A stretch of DNA of 64,000 bases from Butyricicoccus faecihominis (lineage in GTDB: Bacteria > Bacillota > Clostridia > Oscillospirales > Butyricicoccaceae). The translations under genes were made by a program, and so were the position numbers. Under the pieces are notes generated by a model. That model made no database searches, had not been told where the DNA came from, and saw nothing but the letters and a program-made list of their open reading frames with translations. This document shows, one piece after another, positions 36,827 through 45,834 of the stretch (within the stretch, counting starts at the first letter, position 1; each line of letters opens with the position of its first letter). The stretch lies in assembly GCF_024462775.1 (NCBI RefSeq), contig NZ_JANGCE010000002.1:124001-188000 (forward strand), written 5' to 3'.

Positions 36827-39208
36827 ATGATGAGTGTAACCAAAAGCTATATGGAGCGTATCAACCGCCTGAAGCAGCGCGTGCTGGATACCGAGCCCGA
36901 AGTGGATATGGAGAACGCAATTATTGTGACGCGGGCTTTTCAGGAAACCGAGGGCCAGCCGCATTATTTACAAAAGGCTTATTCCGTTTACAAAACACTG
37001 CTGGAAAAGAGCATCCCCATTTGGGATGACGAGCTGATCGTCGGCAACTCAGGCAGCAAACAACGCGGCGGTCTGGTCTGTCCGGATGATTGCTGGGCGT
37101 TTCTGGACCGCGAGATCGACACGATCAATACGCGCCGGTACGATCCCTTTCATTTAAAGGAAGAGGACAAAAAGCTGTTTCTTGAGATTGTCAAGCCGTA
37201 CTGGAAGGGCCGCTCCATCAATGATAAGTGGAACGCACAGATCCCTGACGACGTGGCCGCGCTCCGCGACTGCGGCGTGCTGTACATCGACCGTAAGTGC
37301 GTGCGCGGTTGGGGCGAATTGACCGTCGATTATGCGATGATCCTCAACGAGGGCGTGACCGGCATTGAAAAGCGCATTCACGACGCGATGAGCAAATTAG
37401 ATATTACCGCGCCGGGCGACTATAAAAAGATTACCTATCTGCGAGCTCTGCTATACATCACGGAGGGTCTGCGCCAGCTGGGCAAGCGTTACTCCGCCAA
37501 GGCGGCGGCAATGGCCAAGGCCGAGGCCGATCCGAGACGTAAGCAGGAATTGCTGCAAATCGCCAAGGTTTGCGACCATGTTCCAGAGCATCCGGCGCGC
37601 ACCTTTCATGAAGCGATCCAATCGATGTTCTTCCTGCACACCTGCGTCTACATGGAGCACGAATCCGCGAGCTACAACCCGGGCTGCTTTGACCAGTACA
37701 TGTATCCGTTCTACAAGGCGGATATCGAGGCCGGCCGCATCACAGAGGAGCAAGCGCAGGAACTGCTTGACTGCCTGTGGGTCAAATTCTCCGAACCGTG
37801 CCTTTTTCAAGACGCTACGACCGCGCGCTATTCCGCGGGCTACCCGCTGTTCCAAAATCTCTGCGTCGGCGGCGTAGACGAAAACGGTATGGATGCGGTT
37901 AACGACCTGTCCTATCTGGTGCTGCAAGCGACGATGGATGTACGGATGTTCCAGCCGTCGCTTTCCGTCAAATACAATTTGGCGCACAACCCCGACCGGT
38001 TCCTGCGCAAGGTGGTGGAGCTGATCCAGCTTGGCACCGGCTTTCCGGCCTTCCACTCGGACGAGGCCGGTATCCTGATGATGCTGAACAAGGGCGTTCC
38101 TTTGCCGGAGGCATACGGTTGGAATCCGTGCGGCTGCGTGGAGACCAGCCTTGCCGGCAAGCAGCGCTGCTACACCTCTTACGCGGACTATAACCTTGGC
38201 GCCATCGTCGAATTTGCACTGAACGATGGCAAAAGCCGCAAGTATGACCGCTATGTAGCGGCGCGCACCGGCGACCCGCGCACTTTCCAAACCTACGAGC
38301 AGTTTCTGGAGGCGATCAAAACCCAGATCCGCTATGTGCTCAAACGCATGGTCGCCGGCAATCAAGTCACCACCGAGATCGTCCGCGATATGGAATGCCC
38401 CGTCGCTTCCCTGACCTTTAAAGAATGCACCGAAAATGCTTCCGACTATGCGTGGGGCGGCCCCAAGTACAGTATGGGCGATGGTCTGGACGCCATCGGC
38501 GTTGCCGATCTAATCAACAGCATTTTATCCGTCAAGGAACTGGTATACGAGCAAAAGGCCGTGACCATGGACGAGCTGTGCAAAGCCTTGGATGCGGATT
38601 TCGATGGGTATGAGGCTATCCAACAGCTATGCCGTAACACGACTAAGTACGGCAACGACGACGAGGTCGCCAATGCGCTGGCGCGTGATATATTCAACTT
38701 TATCGCCGACTATATCGAGAGTTTCCGACATATCTACGGGCGCTATACCGCAGGCATCTTGCCGGTATCCGGCAATACCCCGTTTGGCATGGAGGTCGGC
38801 GCGCTGCCGACCGGACGCCATGCATGGATGCCGTTGGCCGACGGGCTCAGCCCGGAGCAAGGCACGGATACGAACGGTATGAGCGCGGTAATCAAAAGCG
38901 TTGCAAATATTCCGCACGGCCGCTTCAGTCAGGGCACGCTGCTCAATCAGAAGCTTGACCCGATTTTCGCGCGCGGTGAAAACTCGGTCCAATCGCTGAT
39001 GTCCTTCCTTAAGAGCATGTGCGCGATGGGTGTGTTCCATGTACAGTTCAACGTCGTGGACGAAGAAGAATTGCGTGACGCGCAGGCGCACCCGGAAGAT
39101 CATAGCGGCCTGCTGATCCGTGTTGCAGGCTATACCGCGTATTTTACCGAGCTCGGGCCGGAAACGCAGGGCGATATTATCTCCCGTACCTCGCAAACTT
39201 CCATTTGA
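36827..39208 (+). CDS. Glycyl radical enzyme of unassigned substrate (PFL-like dehydratase/lyase/decarboxylase group)
   Basis: 793 residues, the normal length. The thiyl cysteine lies in PCGCVET (Cys437, Glu439) and the glycyl radical in RVAGYTAY (Gly768), 25 residues from the end. A Cys-X-Glu pair separates it from pyruvate formate-lyase (Cys-Cys) and fits the dehydratase/C-N or C-S lyase/decarboxylase branches. Thr after the Glu is as I recall in hydroxyproline dehydratase, whereas choline lyase and glycerol dehydratase have Pro. The extra Cys435 two residues before the thiyl Cys is unusual. Oxygen-sensitive and cytosolic; activated by the next gene product. GAGGAG precedes the ATG. Under sigma-54 control together with a sodium symporter. 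Confidence 0.9.
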   Translation: MMSVTKSYMERINRLKQRVLDTEPEVDMENAIIVTRAFQETEGQPHYLQKAYSVYKTLLEKSIPIWDDELIVGNSGSKQRGGLVCPDDCWAFLDREIDTINTRRYDPFHLKEEDKKLFLEIVKPYWKGRSINDKWNAQIPDDVAALRDCGVLYIDRKCVRGWGELTVDYAMILNEGVTGIEKRIHDAMSKLDITAPGDYKKITYLRALLYITEGLRQLGKRYSAKAAAMAKAEADPRRKQELLQIAKVCDHVPEHPARTFHEAIQSMFFLHTCVYMEHESASYNPGCFDQYMYPFYKADIEAGRITEEQAQELLDCLWVKFSEPCLFQDATTARYSAGYPLFQNLCVGGVDENGMDAVNDLSYLVLQATMDVRMFQPSLSVKYNLAHNPDRFLRKVVELIQLGTGFPAFHSDEAGILMMLNKGVPLPEAYGWNPCGCVETSLAGKQRCYTSYADYNLGAIVEFALNDGKSRKYDRYVAARTGDPRTFQTYEQFLEAIKTQIRYVLKRMVAGNQVTTEIVRDMECPVASLTFKECTENASDYAWGGPKYSMGDGLDAIGVADLINSILSVKELVYEQKAVTMDELCKALDADFDGYEAIQQLCRNTTKYGNDDEVANALARDIFNFIADYIESFRHIYGRYTAGILPVSGNTPFGMEVGALPTGRHAWMPLADGLSPEQGTDTNGMSAVIKSVANIPHGRFSQGTLLNQKLDPIFARGENSVQSLMSFLKSMCAMGVFHVQFNVVDEEELRDAQAHPEDHSGLLIRVAGYTAYFTELGPETQGDIISRTSQTSI

Positions 39209-39274
39209 CCAGTGCCGTGTGGCAGAAGAGCAAAGCCCCCCACACGGCCGATGCGGATATCAGGAGGGGACGGT

Positions 39275-40198
39275 ATGGTTCAGGGAACCGTTTTACGTAT
39301 TGAAAAAATATCTCCCAATGACGGTCAGGGACTGCGTACCGTCGTTTTCTTCAAGGGATGCCCGCTCCGCTGTGCTTGGTGTTCTACGCCGGAATCCCAA
39401 TGCGCCAAGCGGGAGCTTTATTATCAACCAAACAAATGCTTGCATTGTGCGCGTTGTATCAAGGCTTGCCCCCAAGGCGCGTTATCGGTTGCGGCCAACC
39501 GGCGCGGCGTTGTCCGCGACAAGGGGAAATGCGTTCACTGCTACCACTGTGTAACAGTATGTCCCTCTCACGCGACCGGGCTTTACGGAGAAACGATGAC
39601 GGTGGAGCAGGTCATGGCGGAGATTCGCAAGGAATCGCTTTTTTATTTCTTTTCCGGCGGCGGCGTTACGCTCAGCGGCGGCGACGTTCTGCTGCAAGCG
39701 GATTTCGCGCGCGCGATCCTGATGGCCTGTAAAGAGGATGCGATCCATACCATGGCCGAACTTGATATGTTCGGGGCGTACGACAATGTGCGTCAGATCG
39801 TCCCGTATTTAGATGGCTACTATGTGGACATTAAGCTGATGGATACCGAACAGCATCGCCGCTGGACCGATCAGGGAAATGAGAGCATTTTGGAAAATAT
39901 CCGCCGCGCTGCGGCGGACTTCCCTCAAACGCCGCTGCGGGTGCGCGTACCGCTGATTCCCGGTGTAAATGATTCCGAAGAAAACTTGGCGGCGACCGTG
40001 TCGTTCTGCCGAGAACTCCCCTCATGCGCCGCATTGGAGTTTCTCCCCTATCACCGGCTGGGCGCCGCCGCCTACGGCTATCTGGGCCGAGACTATGCCA
40101 TGGAGGACCGCCCCAGCATGACGGCGGAACAGGCACGCGCGCGCATCCGCTTTCTATCCGCGGCAGATCTCCCGTTTTCCATCCATGTGGCCGGGTAG
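39275..40198 (+). CDS. Glycyl radical enzyme activating enzyme (radical SAM)
   Basis: 307 residues. The radical-SAM cluster motif CPLRCAWC (Cys-X3-Cys-X2-Cys) is near residue 30. Two inserted ferredoxin-type four-cysteine motifs (CLHCARCIKACP, CVHCYHCVTVCP) follow, then SGGGVTLSGGD for S-adenosylmethionine binding and YYVDIKLMD. It abstracts the glycine hydrogen to load the radical on the upstream enzyme. The start is ATG 39275 with AGGAGGGG 6 bases upstream. Two auxiliary clusters are typical of activases for dehydratases, lyases and decarboxylases, absent from the pyruvate formate-lyase activase. Confidence 0.94.
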   Translation: MVQGTVLRIEKISPNDGQGLRTVVFFKGCPLRCAWCSTPESQCAKRELYYQPNKCLHCARCIKACPQGALSVAANRRGVVRDKGKCVHCYHCVTVCPSHATGLYGETMTVEQVMAEIRKESLFYFFSGGGVTLSGGDVLLQADFARAILMACKEDAIHTMAELDMFGAYDNVRQIVPYLDGYYVDIKLMDTEQHRRWTDQGNESILENIRRAAADFPQTPLRVRVPLIPGVNDSEENLAATVSFCRELPSCAALEFLPYHRLGAAAYGYLGRDYAMEDRPSMTAEQARARIRFLSAADLPFSIHVAG

Positions 40199-40232
40199 TA
40201 CAGCCGCAAAGCAATCGCATCGATTGGAAAGC

Positions 40233-40507
40233 GAAAGGCCGCTGACTTGGGTCGGCGGCCTCACAGACTGTCAAAAAACAAGTTTTGACAGTCTGTCGAT
40301 CGAAACAAAGCCCCATTTCGATCGAGTATTCCGGCTTCTGCGCGCGCCTTACAGGCACACTTGAAGTCGGTTTGTATAAAAACCGAGATACATGCTCCCG
40401 GTTTTTATGAATTTTGCCGCTCCCGGCAAAATTCTATTTTATGCGCGCTGCGGCGCGAGGGGTTCTTTGACAAGCTGAAAGGCCGCCGACTTGGGTCGGC
40501 GGCCTCA
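40233..40507. repeat. Hairpin-dense intergenic repeat region
   Basis: A 31-base repeat (40233-40263 and 40477-40507, one mismatch), itself a hairpin around GACTTGGGTC, flanks several perfect inverted repeats. These are ACAGACTGTCAAAA/TTTTGACAGTCTGT (40263-40296), CGATCGAAA/TTTCGATCG and TTTTGCCG/CGGCAAAA. Core copy 2 of the dispersed repeat lies at 40446-40472. No gene is seen; it also terminates the glycyl radical operon. Confidence 0.8.
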
Positions 40508-40539
40508 GACTGTAGAGTCGATATTAAGAACTTTTTTCA

Positions 40540-40568
40540 TTGTAAAAAATTTTTCTCTATGCTATACT
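40540..40568 (+). promoter_or_regulatory. Promoter of the hydrogenase gene
   Basis: TTGTAA (40540-40545), 17-base spacer, TATACT (40563-40568), 41 bases before the ATG. Confidence 0.8.
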
Positions 40569-40609
40569 GTTATTAATTAACAACGAATATTAGCAAAGGA
40601 GGAAAGTTT

Positions 40610-42667
40610 ATGTCAAAACATCTACCCCTTAGTGTCCGCGTCGCGATCGACAGGGACAATCCCAGCATTCGCCGTCAGGAAGAAAAGTGCATTAAATGCG
40701 GCATGTGCAAGGAGGTATGCACCCGCGATATCGGCGTGCATGACAGCTATACGTTAGAGGAGACCGGCGATCATGCGATCTGCATCAACTGCGGCCAGTG
40801 CGCCAACGTCTGTCCGCCGGCAAGCATCACCGAGGTATATGAGTATCCCGCGGTCCAAGCCGCGATCGACGACCCTGAAAAAATAGTAATCTTTTCAACG
40901 TCGCCTTCTGTTCGCGTGGCGCTTGGCGAGGAATTCGGCGGCGCGGTGGGAAGCTTTGTACAAGGCAAAATGGTGGCGCTTCTGCGTGCGCTGGGCGCGG
41001 ATTACGTGTTGGATACGAATTTCGCGGCCGATCTGACCATTATGGAAGAAGCATCGGAGCTGATCGAACGCATCACCAAGAAAAACAAGCCGCTGCCACA
41101 GTATACGAGCTGCTGTCCGGCGTGGGTCAAGTTTGCAGAAACCTATTACCCGGATATACTTGCCCATATTTCTTCGGCAAAAAGCCCGATCGGCATGCAA
41201 GGACCCACGATCAAGACCTATTTTGCAAAAAAGATGGGTATCGCACCTGAAAAGATCGTCAATGTAGCGGTCACGCCCTGCACGGCAAAAAAGTTTGAAA
41301 TTCGCAGAAGCGAAATGAACGCCGCCGGCAAGCAACTCGGCCAGCCCGAAATGCGGGACATGGATCATGTGATCACCACGCGTGAATTAGCGCTTTGGGC
41401 CAAGCAGGCCGGCATTCGCTTCGACGCGCTTGCCGAAAGCGAATACGATAAGCTGATGGGACAGGCTTCCGGCGCGGGTGTCATTTTCGGCAATACGGGC
41501 GGCGTGATGGAAGCCGCCCTGCGGACCGCGTACGAATTCATTACCAAGGAAAAGGCCCCGAAACAGCTCTATCAGCTCGAAGCGGTGCGCGGCTGCGACG
41601 GCATACGCGAAGCCAGTATCGATATCGCCGGGATCGAGGTCCATGTCGCCGTTGTTTACGGCACTGCCAACGCCCGCAAAATGATAGAGCTCGTCAAAAG
41701 CGGGGCCAAGCAGTATCATTTTATCGAGGTCATGACTTGTCCGGGCGGCTGTATCGGCGGCGGCGGTCAGCCCCGCGATCTGGAAGCGGACGCAGACGCC
41801 GTGCGCAACGCGCGCATCGGCAGCCTTTATAGCCAAGATGAGAAAATGACGCTGCGGCTCAGCCATGAAAACCCGGAGATCCAACAGCTGTATGCCGATT
41901 TCTACGGCAAGCCCTTGAGCGATACGGCGGAAAAGATGCTGCATACAGCCTATCAGGACAGAAGCAACGATTTACATCAAGGAGGAATGAAGCAAATGGC
42001 AAAATGGAAATGCAAGGTATGCGGTTATGTATACGAAGGGGACGAGCTGCCCGCGGATTTCAAATGTCCGATTTGCAAGCAGCCCGCTTCCGCGTTTGAA
42101 AAGCAGGAAGAACAGCCCGCCGCTGCCGGCGCCTCCCCCTATACCGGCACCAAAACAGAGCAAAATTTGATGGAGGCCTTTGCCGGCGAAAGTCAGGCGC
42201 GCAACAAGTATACTTATTTTGCACAAGTCGCGCAAAACGAAGGCTATGACCAAATGGCCGAGCTATTCCTGAAAACCGCCAGAAACGAGCAGGAGCACGC
42301 CCGCATCTGGTTTCAGGAGTTGGGCCACCTCGGCGACACGGCATCCAATCTGCTCGCCGCCGCAGAAGGTGAGAATTACGAATGGACTGATATGTACGAC
42401 CGCATGGCAAAGGACGCGGACGAAGAAGGTTTCCACGATCTGGAAGAGCGTTTTCGCAAGGTCGGTGCGATCGAAAAGCGCCACGAGGAGCGCTACCGCA
42501 AACTGCTTGAGAATATCCAGATGCGGCAGGTGTTTGAAAAAAGCGGTCAGGCCATGTGGGAGTGCCGCATTTGCGGCCACATCGTAGTGGGCACGAAAGC
42601 GCCCGAAGTATGCCCGGTTTGCAAATACTCGCAGAGCTATTTTGAAGTACATATGGACAATTTCTAA
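40610..42667 (+). CDS. [FeFe]-hydrogenase continuous with rubredoxin-rubrerythrin module
   Basis: 685 residues in one uninterrupted frame. Residues 1-80 hold two ferredoxin-type [4Fe-4S] motifs ([24 protein letters not shown]). The H-cluster domain follows: TSCCPAW (Cys168-Cys169), TPCTAKKFE (Cys224) and [16 protein letters not shown] (Cys377, Cys381). The second motif normally begins MPC; here Met is Thr. From residue 463 a rubredoxin-like CXXC pair, a ferritin-like rubrerythrin diiron domain and a second rubredoxin (CRICGH, CPVCKY) follow. Hydrogen metabolism would thus be joined to peroxide or oxygen defence. RBS AAAGGAGG. A perfect internal ribosome site suggests the last third can also be made alone. 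Confidence 0.88.
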   Translation: MSKHLPLSVRVAIDRDNPSIRRQEEKCIKCGMCKEVCTRDIGVHDSYTLEETGDHAICINCGQCANVCPPASITEVYEYPAVQAAIDDPEKIVIFSTSPSVRVALGEEFGGAVGSFVQGKMVALLRALGADYVLDTNFAADLTIMEEASELIERITKKNKPLPQYTSCCPAWVKFAETYYPDILAHISSAKSPIGMQGPTIKTYFAKKMGIAPEKIVNVAVTPCTAKKFEIRRSEMNAAGKQLGQPEMRDMDHVITTRELALWAKQAGIRFDALAESEYDKLMGQASGAGVIFGNTGGVMEAALRTAYEFITKEKAPKQLYQLEAVRGCDGIREASIDIAGIEVHVAVVYGTANARKMIELVKSGAKQYHFIEVMTCPGGCIGGGGQPRDLEADADAVRNARIGSLYSQDEKMTLRLSHENPEIQQLYADFYGKPLSDTAEKMLHTAYQDRSNDLHQGGMKQMAKWKCKVCGYVYEGDELPADFKCPICKQPASAFEKQEEQPAAAGASPYTGTKTEQNLMEAFAGESQARNKYTYFAQVAQNEGYDQMAELFLKTARNEQEHARIWFQELGHLGDTASNLLAAAEGENYEWTDMYDRMAKDADEEGFHDLEERFRKVGAIEKRHEERYRKLLENIQMRQVFEKSGQAMWECRICGHIVVGTKAPEVCPVCKYSQSYFEVHMDNF
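41996..42667 (+). CDS. Rubrerythrin, probable internal translation start within the hydrogenase frame
   Basis: AAGGAGG at 41979-41985 stands 10 bases before ATG 41996, which opens [15 protein letters not shown], the usual beginning of a free-standing rubrerythrin with N-terminal rubredoxin. The 223-residue product has rubredoxin, diiron ([27 protein letters not shown]) and C-terminal rubredoxin parts. Either an ancestral two-gene operon lost its stop codon or both products are made. Rubrerythrins reduce hydrogen peroxide in anaerobes. Confidence 0.6.
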   Translation: MAKWKCKVCGYVYEGDELPADFKCPICKQPASAFEKQEEQPAAAGASPYTGTKTEQNLMEAFAGESQARNKYTYFAQVAQNEGYDQMAELFLKTARNEQEHARIWFQELGHLGDTASNLLAAAEGENYEWTDMYDRMAKDADEEGFHDLEERFRKVGAIEKRHEERYRKLLENIQMRQVFEKSGQAMWECRICGHIVVGTKAPEVCPVCKYSQSYFEVHMDNF

Positions 42668-42691
42668 GCGATTAAACTTCGTATTATATAG

Positions 42692-42736
42692 AAGCACCGC
42701 TCCGCCGGCTGAAAGCCGGCGGAGCGGTGCTTTTTT
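42692..42736. terminator. Bidirectional terminator
   Basis: Nineteen-base stem AAGCACCGCTCCGCCGGCT and its complement around GAA, followed by TTTTTT, between convergent operons. Confidence 0.95.
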
Positions 42737-42748
42737 GATGCAATCAGA

Positions 42749-43900
42749 TTATCCGTTTCCGTTGTCTACCGTGACCCATACATTGTTATGCGCGTTCGAT
42801 TCCAAGCAGGCGTCTACAAATGCTATCCCCTTCACGCCATCCTCAACGGTTGGATAGCGGAAAGAGCCCGGGTCGCCGCCGGTCTTGCGGGCGATCAGGT
42901 TGACGCAGAACCCACGGTACAAATTGCCGAACGCCTCATAAAACCCCTCAATATGGCCGGACGGCAAACGGCACAGCTCTCTGGCCGCCGGATATAAATA
43001 ATCGCGATTGGTCGTATAGATTTGCGGCGGTTGGTTGATCCGGGTCACGCGCAGCTCCCACGGCTTGAGATGACTCCATTCGACCGAACCCTTTTCGCAA
43101 AAAATGCGTACGGTCAGCTCGGTCTCATGGCCTATGGCAATCTGCGAGGTCCAGATCATACCCGGCACGCCGCCGTCAAAATCGACCATGACCTGCGCGT
43201 TGGTCTCCAACGGGATATTTGCCGGAATGCTGTCGAACCGGGCAATGACACGGCGCGGATGCAGGCCGGTCATTTTCGCGATCAGGCACTCAACGTGCGT
43301 GCCGATATCCGCGCAGCAGCCGGACGCGCCCGAGCGCGCCGGTTCCTGCCGCCAAGTCGCCTGTTCCGAACTACCGGACACCAACGATACCGCCAGCCAT
43401 TCCTGCGGATATTCACCCTGTATGCAGGTGATCTTGCCGAGTTCTCCCGCATCGATCATTTCGCGCGCTTGCCGGATCATCGCATAGCCGGTATATGTAT
43501 AGGTCACGCCAAAAAGTAAACTCTTTTCCTTGGCGAGCGCGGCCAATTCGCGGCCCTGCGCGGCATTCAGCGCGAGCGGCTTATCGCACATGACGTGGAT
43601 GCCGCGCTCCAGAAAGCACTTAGCGATCGGGTAGTGCGTGTCGTTCGGGGTAGTGATGGACACAAAATCAATCCCGTCTGCGCGCGCGGCCTCCCGCTCG
43701 GCCATTTCCGCATAGCTTGCGTACACGCGTTCCGGCTTGTCAATGTTCCACCGCTGCGCAAACGCGCGGTTTTTCTCAATATTGCGCGAAAAGCAGCCCG
43801 CTTTGAGGATGGCGAGGTCGTCCATCAGCGCCGCATGCCGGTGCACATCGCCGATGAAGCCGCCGCCCCCGCCCACCATACCAAATGTTAACTTGTTCAT
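42749..43900 (-). CDS. Gfo/Idh/MocA oxidoreductase, DKP subgroup (operon B)
   Basis: 383 residues, a close paralogue of 11209-12351. It shares GMVGGGGGFIGDVH, CDKPLALN, GVTYTYTGYAMIRQARE and EYPQEWLA. NAD(P)-dependent oxidation or reduction of a polyol or ketose is expected. Last gene of the ten-gene operon that begins at 53249. AAGGTGAT precedes the ATG. The replacement of the usual Glu by Asp before Lys-Pro keeps the catalytic lysine. Confidence 0.88.
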   Translation of the reverse strand: MNKLTFGMVGGGGGFIGDVHRHAALMDDLAILKAGCFSRNIEKNRAFAQRWNIDKPERVYASYAEMAEREAARADGIDFVSITTPNDTHYPIAKCFLERGIHVMCDKPLALNAAQGRELAALAKEKSLLFGVTYTYTGYAMIRQAREMIDAGELGKITCIQGEYPQEWLAVSLVSGSSEQATWRQEPARSGASGCCADIGTHVECLIAKMTGLHPRRVIARFDSIPANIPLETNAQVMVDFDGGVPGMIWTSQIAIGHETELTVRIFCEKGSVEWSHLKPWELRVTRINQPPQIYTTNRDYLYPAARELCRLPSGHIEGFYEAFGNLYRGFCVNLIARKTGGDPGSFRYPTVEDGVKGIAFVDACLESNAHNNVWVTVDNGNG

Positions 43901-43915
43901 TTCGCATCACCTTCT

Positions 43916-44938
43916 TTAAAAATTTACATGGTAAAAATCCGGACAATCGACCGATCGGATCGGGACAATCCCGCCTGTCAGGCGGGACTGGCGGCAGGCG
44001 CTCGCCACCAAGCTTGCGATATAGCCGTCCCACGCGGAGGGGCCGGTAATGTTTTCCGCTTGTACCGAGGCGATCCATTCGCGAAGCTCAGTGATATACG
44101 CCTCATCAAAACGCTCCTGCCAAGTGGGAACGATCTGAAAGGCGCTTTGTCCGTCGCAGCGAACGACCGTGTGGGCCGGATCGGGCAGACTGGCCGTTCC
44201 CAGATCCCCCACCACTTCGCAGCGGATGTCGTACCCATAGTGGCAGTACCAGAACAATTCCAACTCCACGCGAACGCCCTGCTTGGTTTCCAAATACACG
44301 AGCTGCGGATCGATCAAGTCGTCCCCGCAAAAGCGCGAAGAACGCGGAGCGACCAGTTGCGCGGAAACGTAGGTATCTTCGCCGCCGATCAAATAGCGGG
44401 TAATATCAAATTCATGCACAAGCGCATTGGTCGCAGACATATCGCTCGTGATTGTTGCGCCGCCCGCCGGAGCTAGGTTGCGGTGCTGCGCCCGTACCAC
44501 CAGCGGCCTGCCGATGGTTCCCTTTTCAATGACCGCGCGCAGTTCCCGGTAAGCCTGATCGTAGCGGCGCATGAAGCCGACTTGCAGCAGCCGCTTGCCC
44601 GCCTTTTGCTCCGCCTCCATGATGCGCAGGCAGCCTTCGGGCGTATCCGACAGCGGTTTTTCGCAGAAAACATATTTTCCGGCTTCGATGGCGGCGATCG
44701 AAAATTCCTCATGCGTCGGGTCCCAAGACGCGATCATCACCGCGTCCACATCGTCCGCGCGGATCAGCTGCCGCGGCTCCGCGATAAAGCGCGCGCCGCA
44801 GTCTGCTGCGACCTGCTTTGCGATAGCCTCGTTCGCATCATTGACCGCCGTGACCCTTGCCCCCGGAATGACCGACCGTATGTTCCCGATATGGTGCCGA
44901 CCCATACCGCCGGTCCCTATAACTCCAATGCGTAACAT
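43916..44938 (-). CDS. Gfo/Idh/MocA oxidoreductase, inositol 2-dehydrogenase-like (operon B)
   Basis: 340 residues. The Rossmann motif is GVIGTGGMGRHH, the catalytic lysine is in FCEKPLS, and LVHEFDITRYLIGGED matches the inositol-dehydrogenase signature with its His/Asp pair. The start is ATG 44938 (AAAGGAGT upstream); an ATG 27 bases earlier has no ribosome site. It is 15 bases from the next gene. It would carry out an NAD-dependent oxidation of a cyclitol or similar ring alcohol, probably the first step of the operon's pathway. Confidence 0.88.
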   Translation of the reverse strand: MLRIGVIGTGGMGRHHIGNIRSVIPGARVTAVNDANEAIAKQVAADCGARFIAEPRQLIRADDVDAVMIASWDPTHEEFSIAAIEAGKYVFCEKPLSDTPEGCLRIMEAEQKAGKRLLQVGFMRRYDQAYRELRAVIEKGTIGRPLVVRAQHRNLAPAGGATITSDMSATNALVHEFDITRYLIGGEDTYVSAQLVAPRSSRFCGDDLIDPQLVYLETKQGVRVELELFWYCHYGYDIRCEVVGDLGTASLPDPAHTVVRCDGQSAFQIVPTWQERFDEAYITELREWIASVQAENITGPSAWDGYIASLVASACRQSRLTGGIVPIRSVDCPDFYHVNF

Positions 44939-44976
44939 GTTTCCCACTCCTTTTGAATAACCCATGCCTAAAATAA

Positions 44977-45822
44977 TCAGTCCTTTGTCAGTTCGTATCG
45001 CAGCTTCGCAATATCCTTCCGGAACAGATCATTGGGGTCCTTCGCTTCTCCCCGCAGGGGCAGCTTTGTATAATAGTTTTCAAAAACAAACCAGCCCCGA
45101 TAATCCTGTTCGCGCAAAAAGCGGATTTGCTCCTCAAAACGCGAATCTCCTTCGCCCAGACATTTGCTGCTGTAGGCTTCGCCCAAGCCGTCCTTTACAT
45201 GCAGTTGGTTTACCATGTAGGGATAGACAATCGGCAAATGCTCCATGGGGTCATAGCCGCGAAAGCACCTGTAATTCTGCGAATCGTAAAACAGCTTTAA
45301 GTTTTCACGATTCACTAAGCCGAGCAGCCGCTGCAGCTGCGCCGACGAGATCGCGGTTTCGGTCCCGATGATCGTGCCGCTTTGCGCGGCTTCGTCGCAT
45401 GCATACCGTAGCGCTTCCACCGTGTTTTCGATATCCCGCTCGGTGCGCATATCGTTATCGACAAAACTGGGGATCATCAGCACCGGAACGCCCAGCGCCG
45501 CCGACGCTTCCAGCGCGATATCCAGCCCTTCATAGGCAATATCGCCAAATGCCGTGCCGCGGCCGTTGCGCAAGCCGTGAACGTTTAAATCGTTCATGAC
45601 AATGGAAATTAACTCGACCCCATATTGCTCGGCCGCCTCCCGATACAGCGACCGAACCCACGGATGGCCCAGTTTGAACCCGGTCTCATAAAACCCCGCT
45701 TCGATCTGCACCCCGTCCATCCCCAGCGCGGCGGCCATTTTCATGCTAAAAATACTATCGCCCGGCAGACACCATTCGGGTACGGCCAGCTTATATTTTT
45801 CCGAATCAAACGCAGTACACAT
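44977..45822 (-). CDS. Xylose isomerase-like TIM-barrel protein (sugar phosphate isomerase/epimerase family)
   Basis: 281 residues of the AP_endonuc_2 fold. Metal-ligand positions are visible: Glu in IGTETAIS, Asp in LFYDSQNY, His in NQLHVKDG and a terminal Glu in FVFENYY. Family members include keto-sugar epimerases, inosose dehydratase (IolE) and 3-dehydroshikimate dehydratase, all compatible with this operon. AAGGAG precedes the ATG. The exact reaction is unknown. Confidence 0.82.
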   Translation of the reverse strand: MCTAFDSEKYKLAVPEWCLPGDSIFSMKMAAALGMDGVQIEAGFYETGFKLGHPWVRSLYREAAEQYGVELISIVMNDLNVHGLRNGRGTAFGDIAYEGLDIALEASAALGVPVLMIPSFVDNDMRTERDIENTVEALRYACDEAAQSGTIIGTETAISSAQLQRLLGLVNRENLKLFYDSQNYRCFRGYDPMEHLPIVYPYMVNQLHVKDGLGEAYSSKCLGEGDSRFEEQIRFLREQDYRGWFVFENYYTKLPLRGEAKDPNDLFRKDIAKLRYELTKD

Positions 45823-45834
45823 CTTGTATTCTCC

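Noticed and set aside
36827-39208. Choline trimethylamine-lyase (CutC) or glycerol dehydratase assignment
   Set aside because: Those have GCVEP at the active site as far as I recall, and microcompartment or propanediol genes are absent; this protein has GCVET with an extra upstream Cys.
40233-40507. CRISPR array
   Set aside because: Only two copies of a 31-base repeat 244 bases apart, each a hairpin, with no regular spacers and no cas genes.
42749-45822. C-glycoside deglycosylation cluster (DgpA/DgpB/DgpC type)
   Set aside because: Gfo/Idh/MocA plus TIM-barrel genes superficially fit, but the small beta subunit gene is missing and dehydroquinase-like genes are not part of that system.
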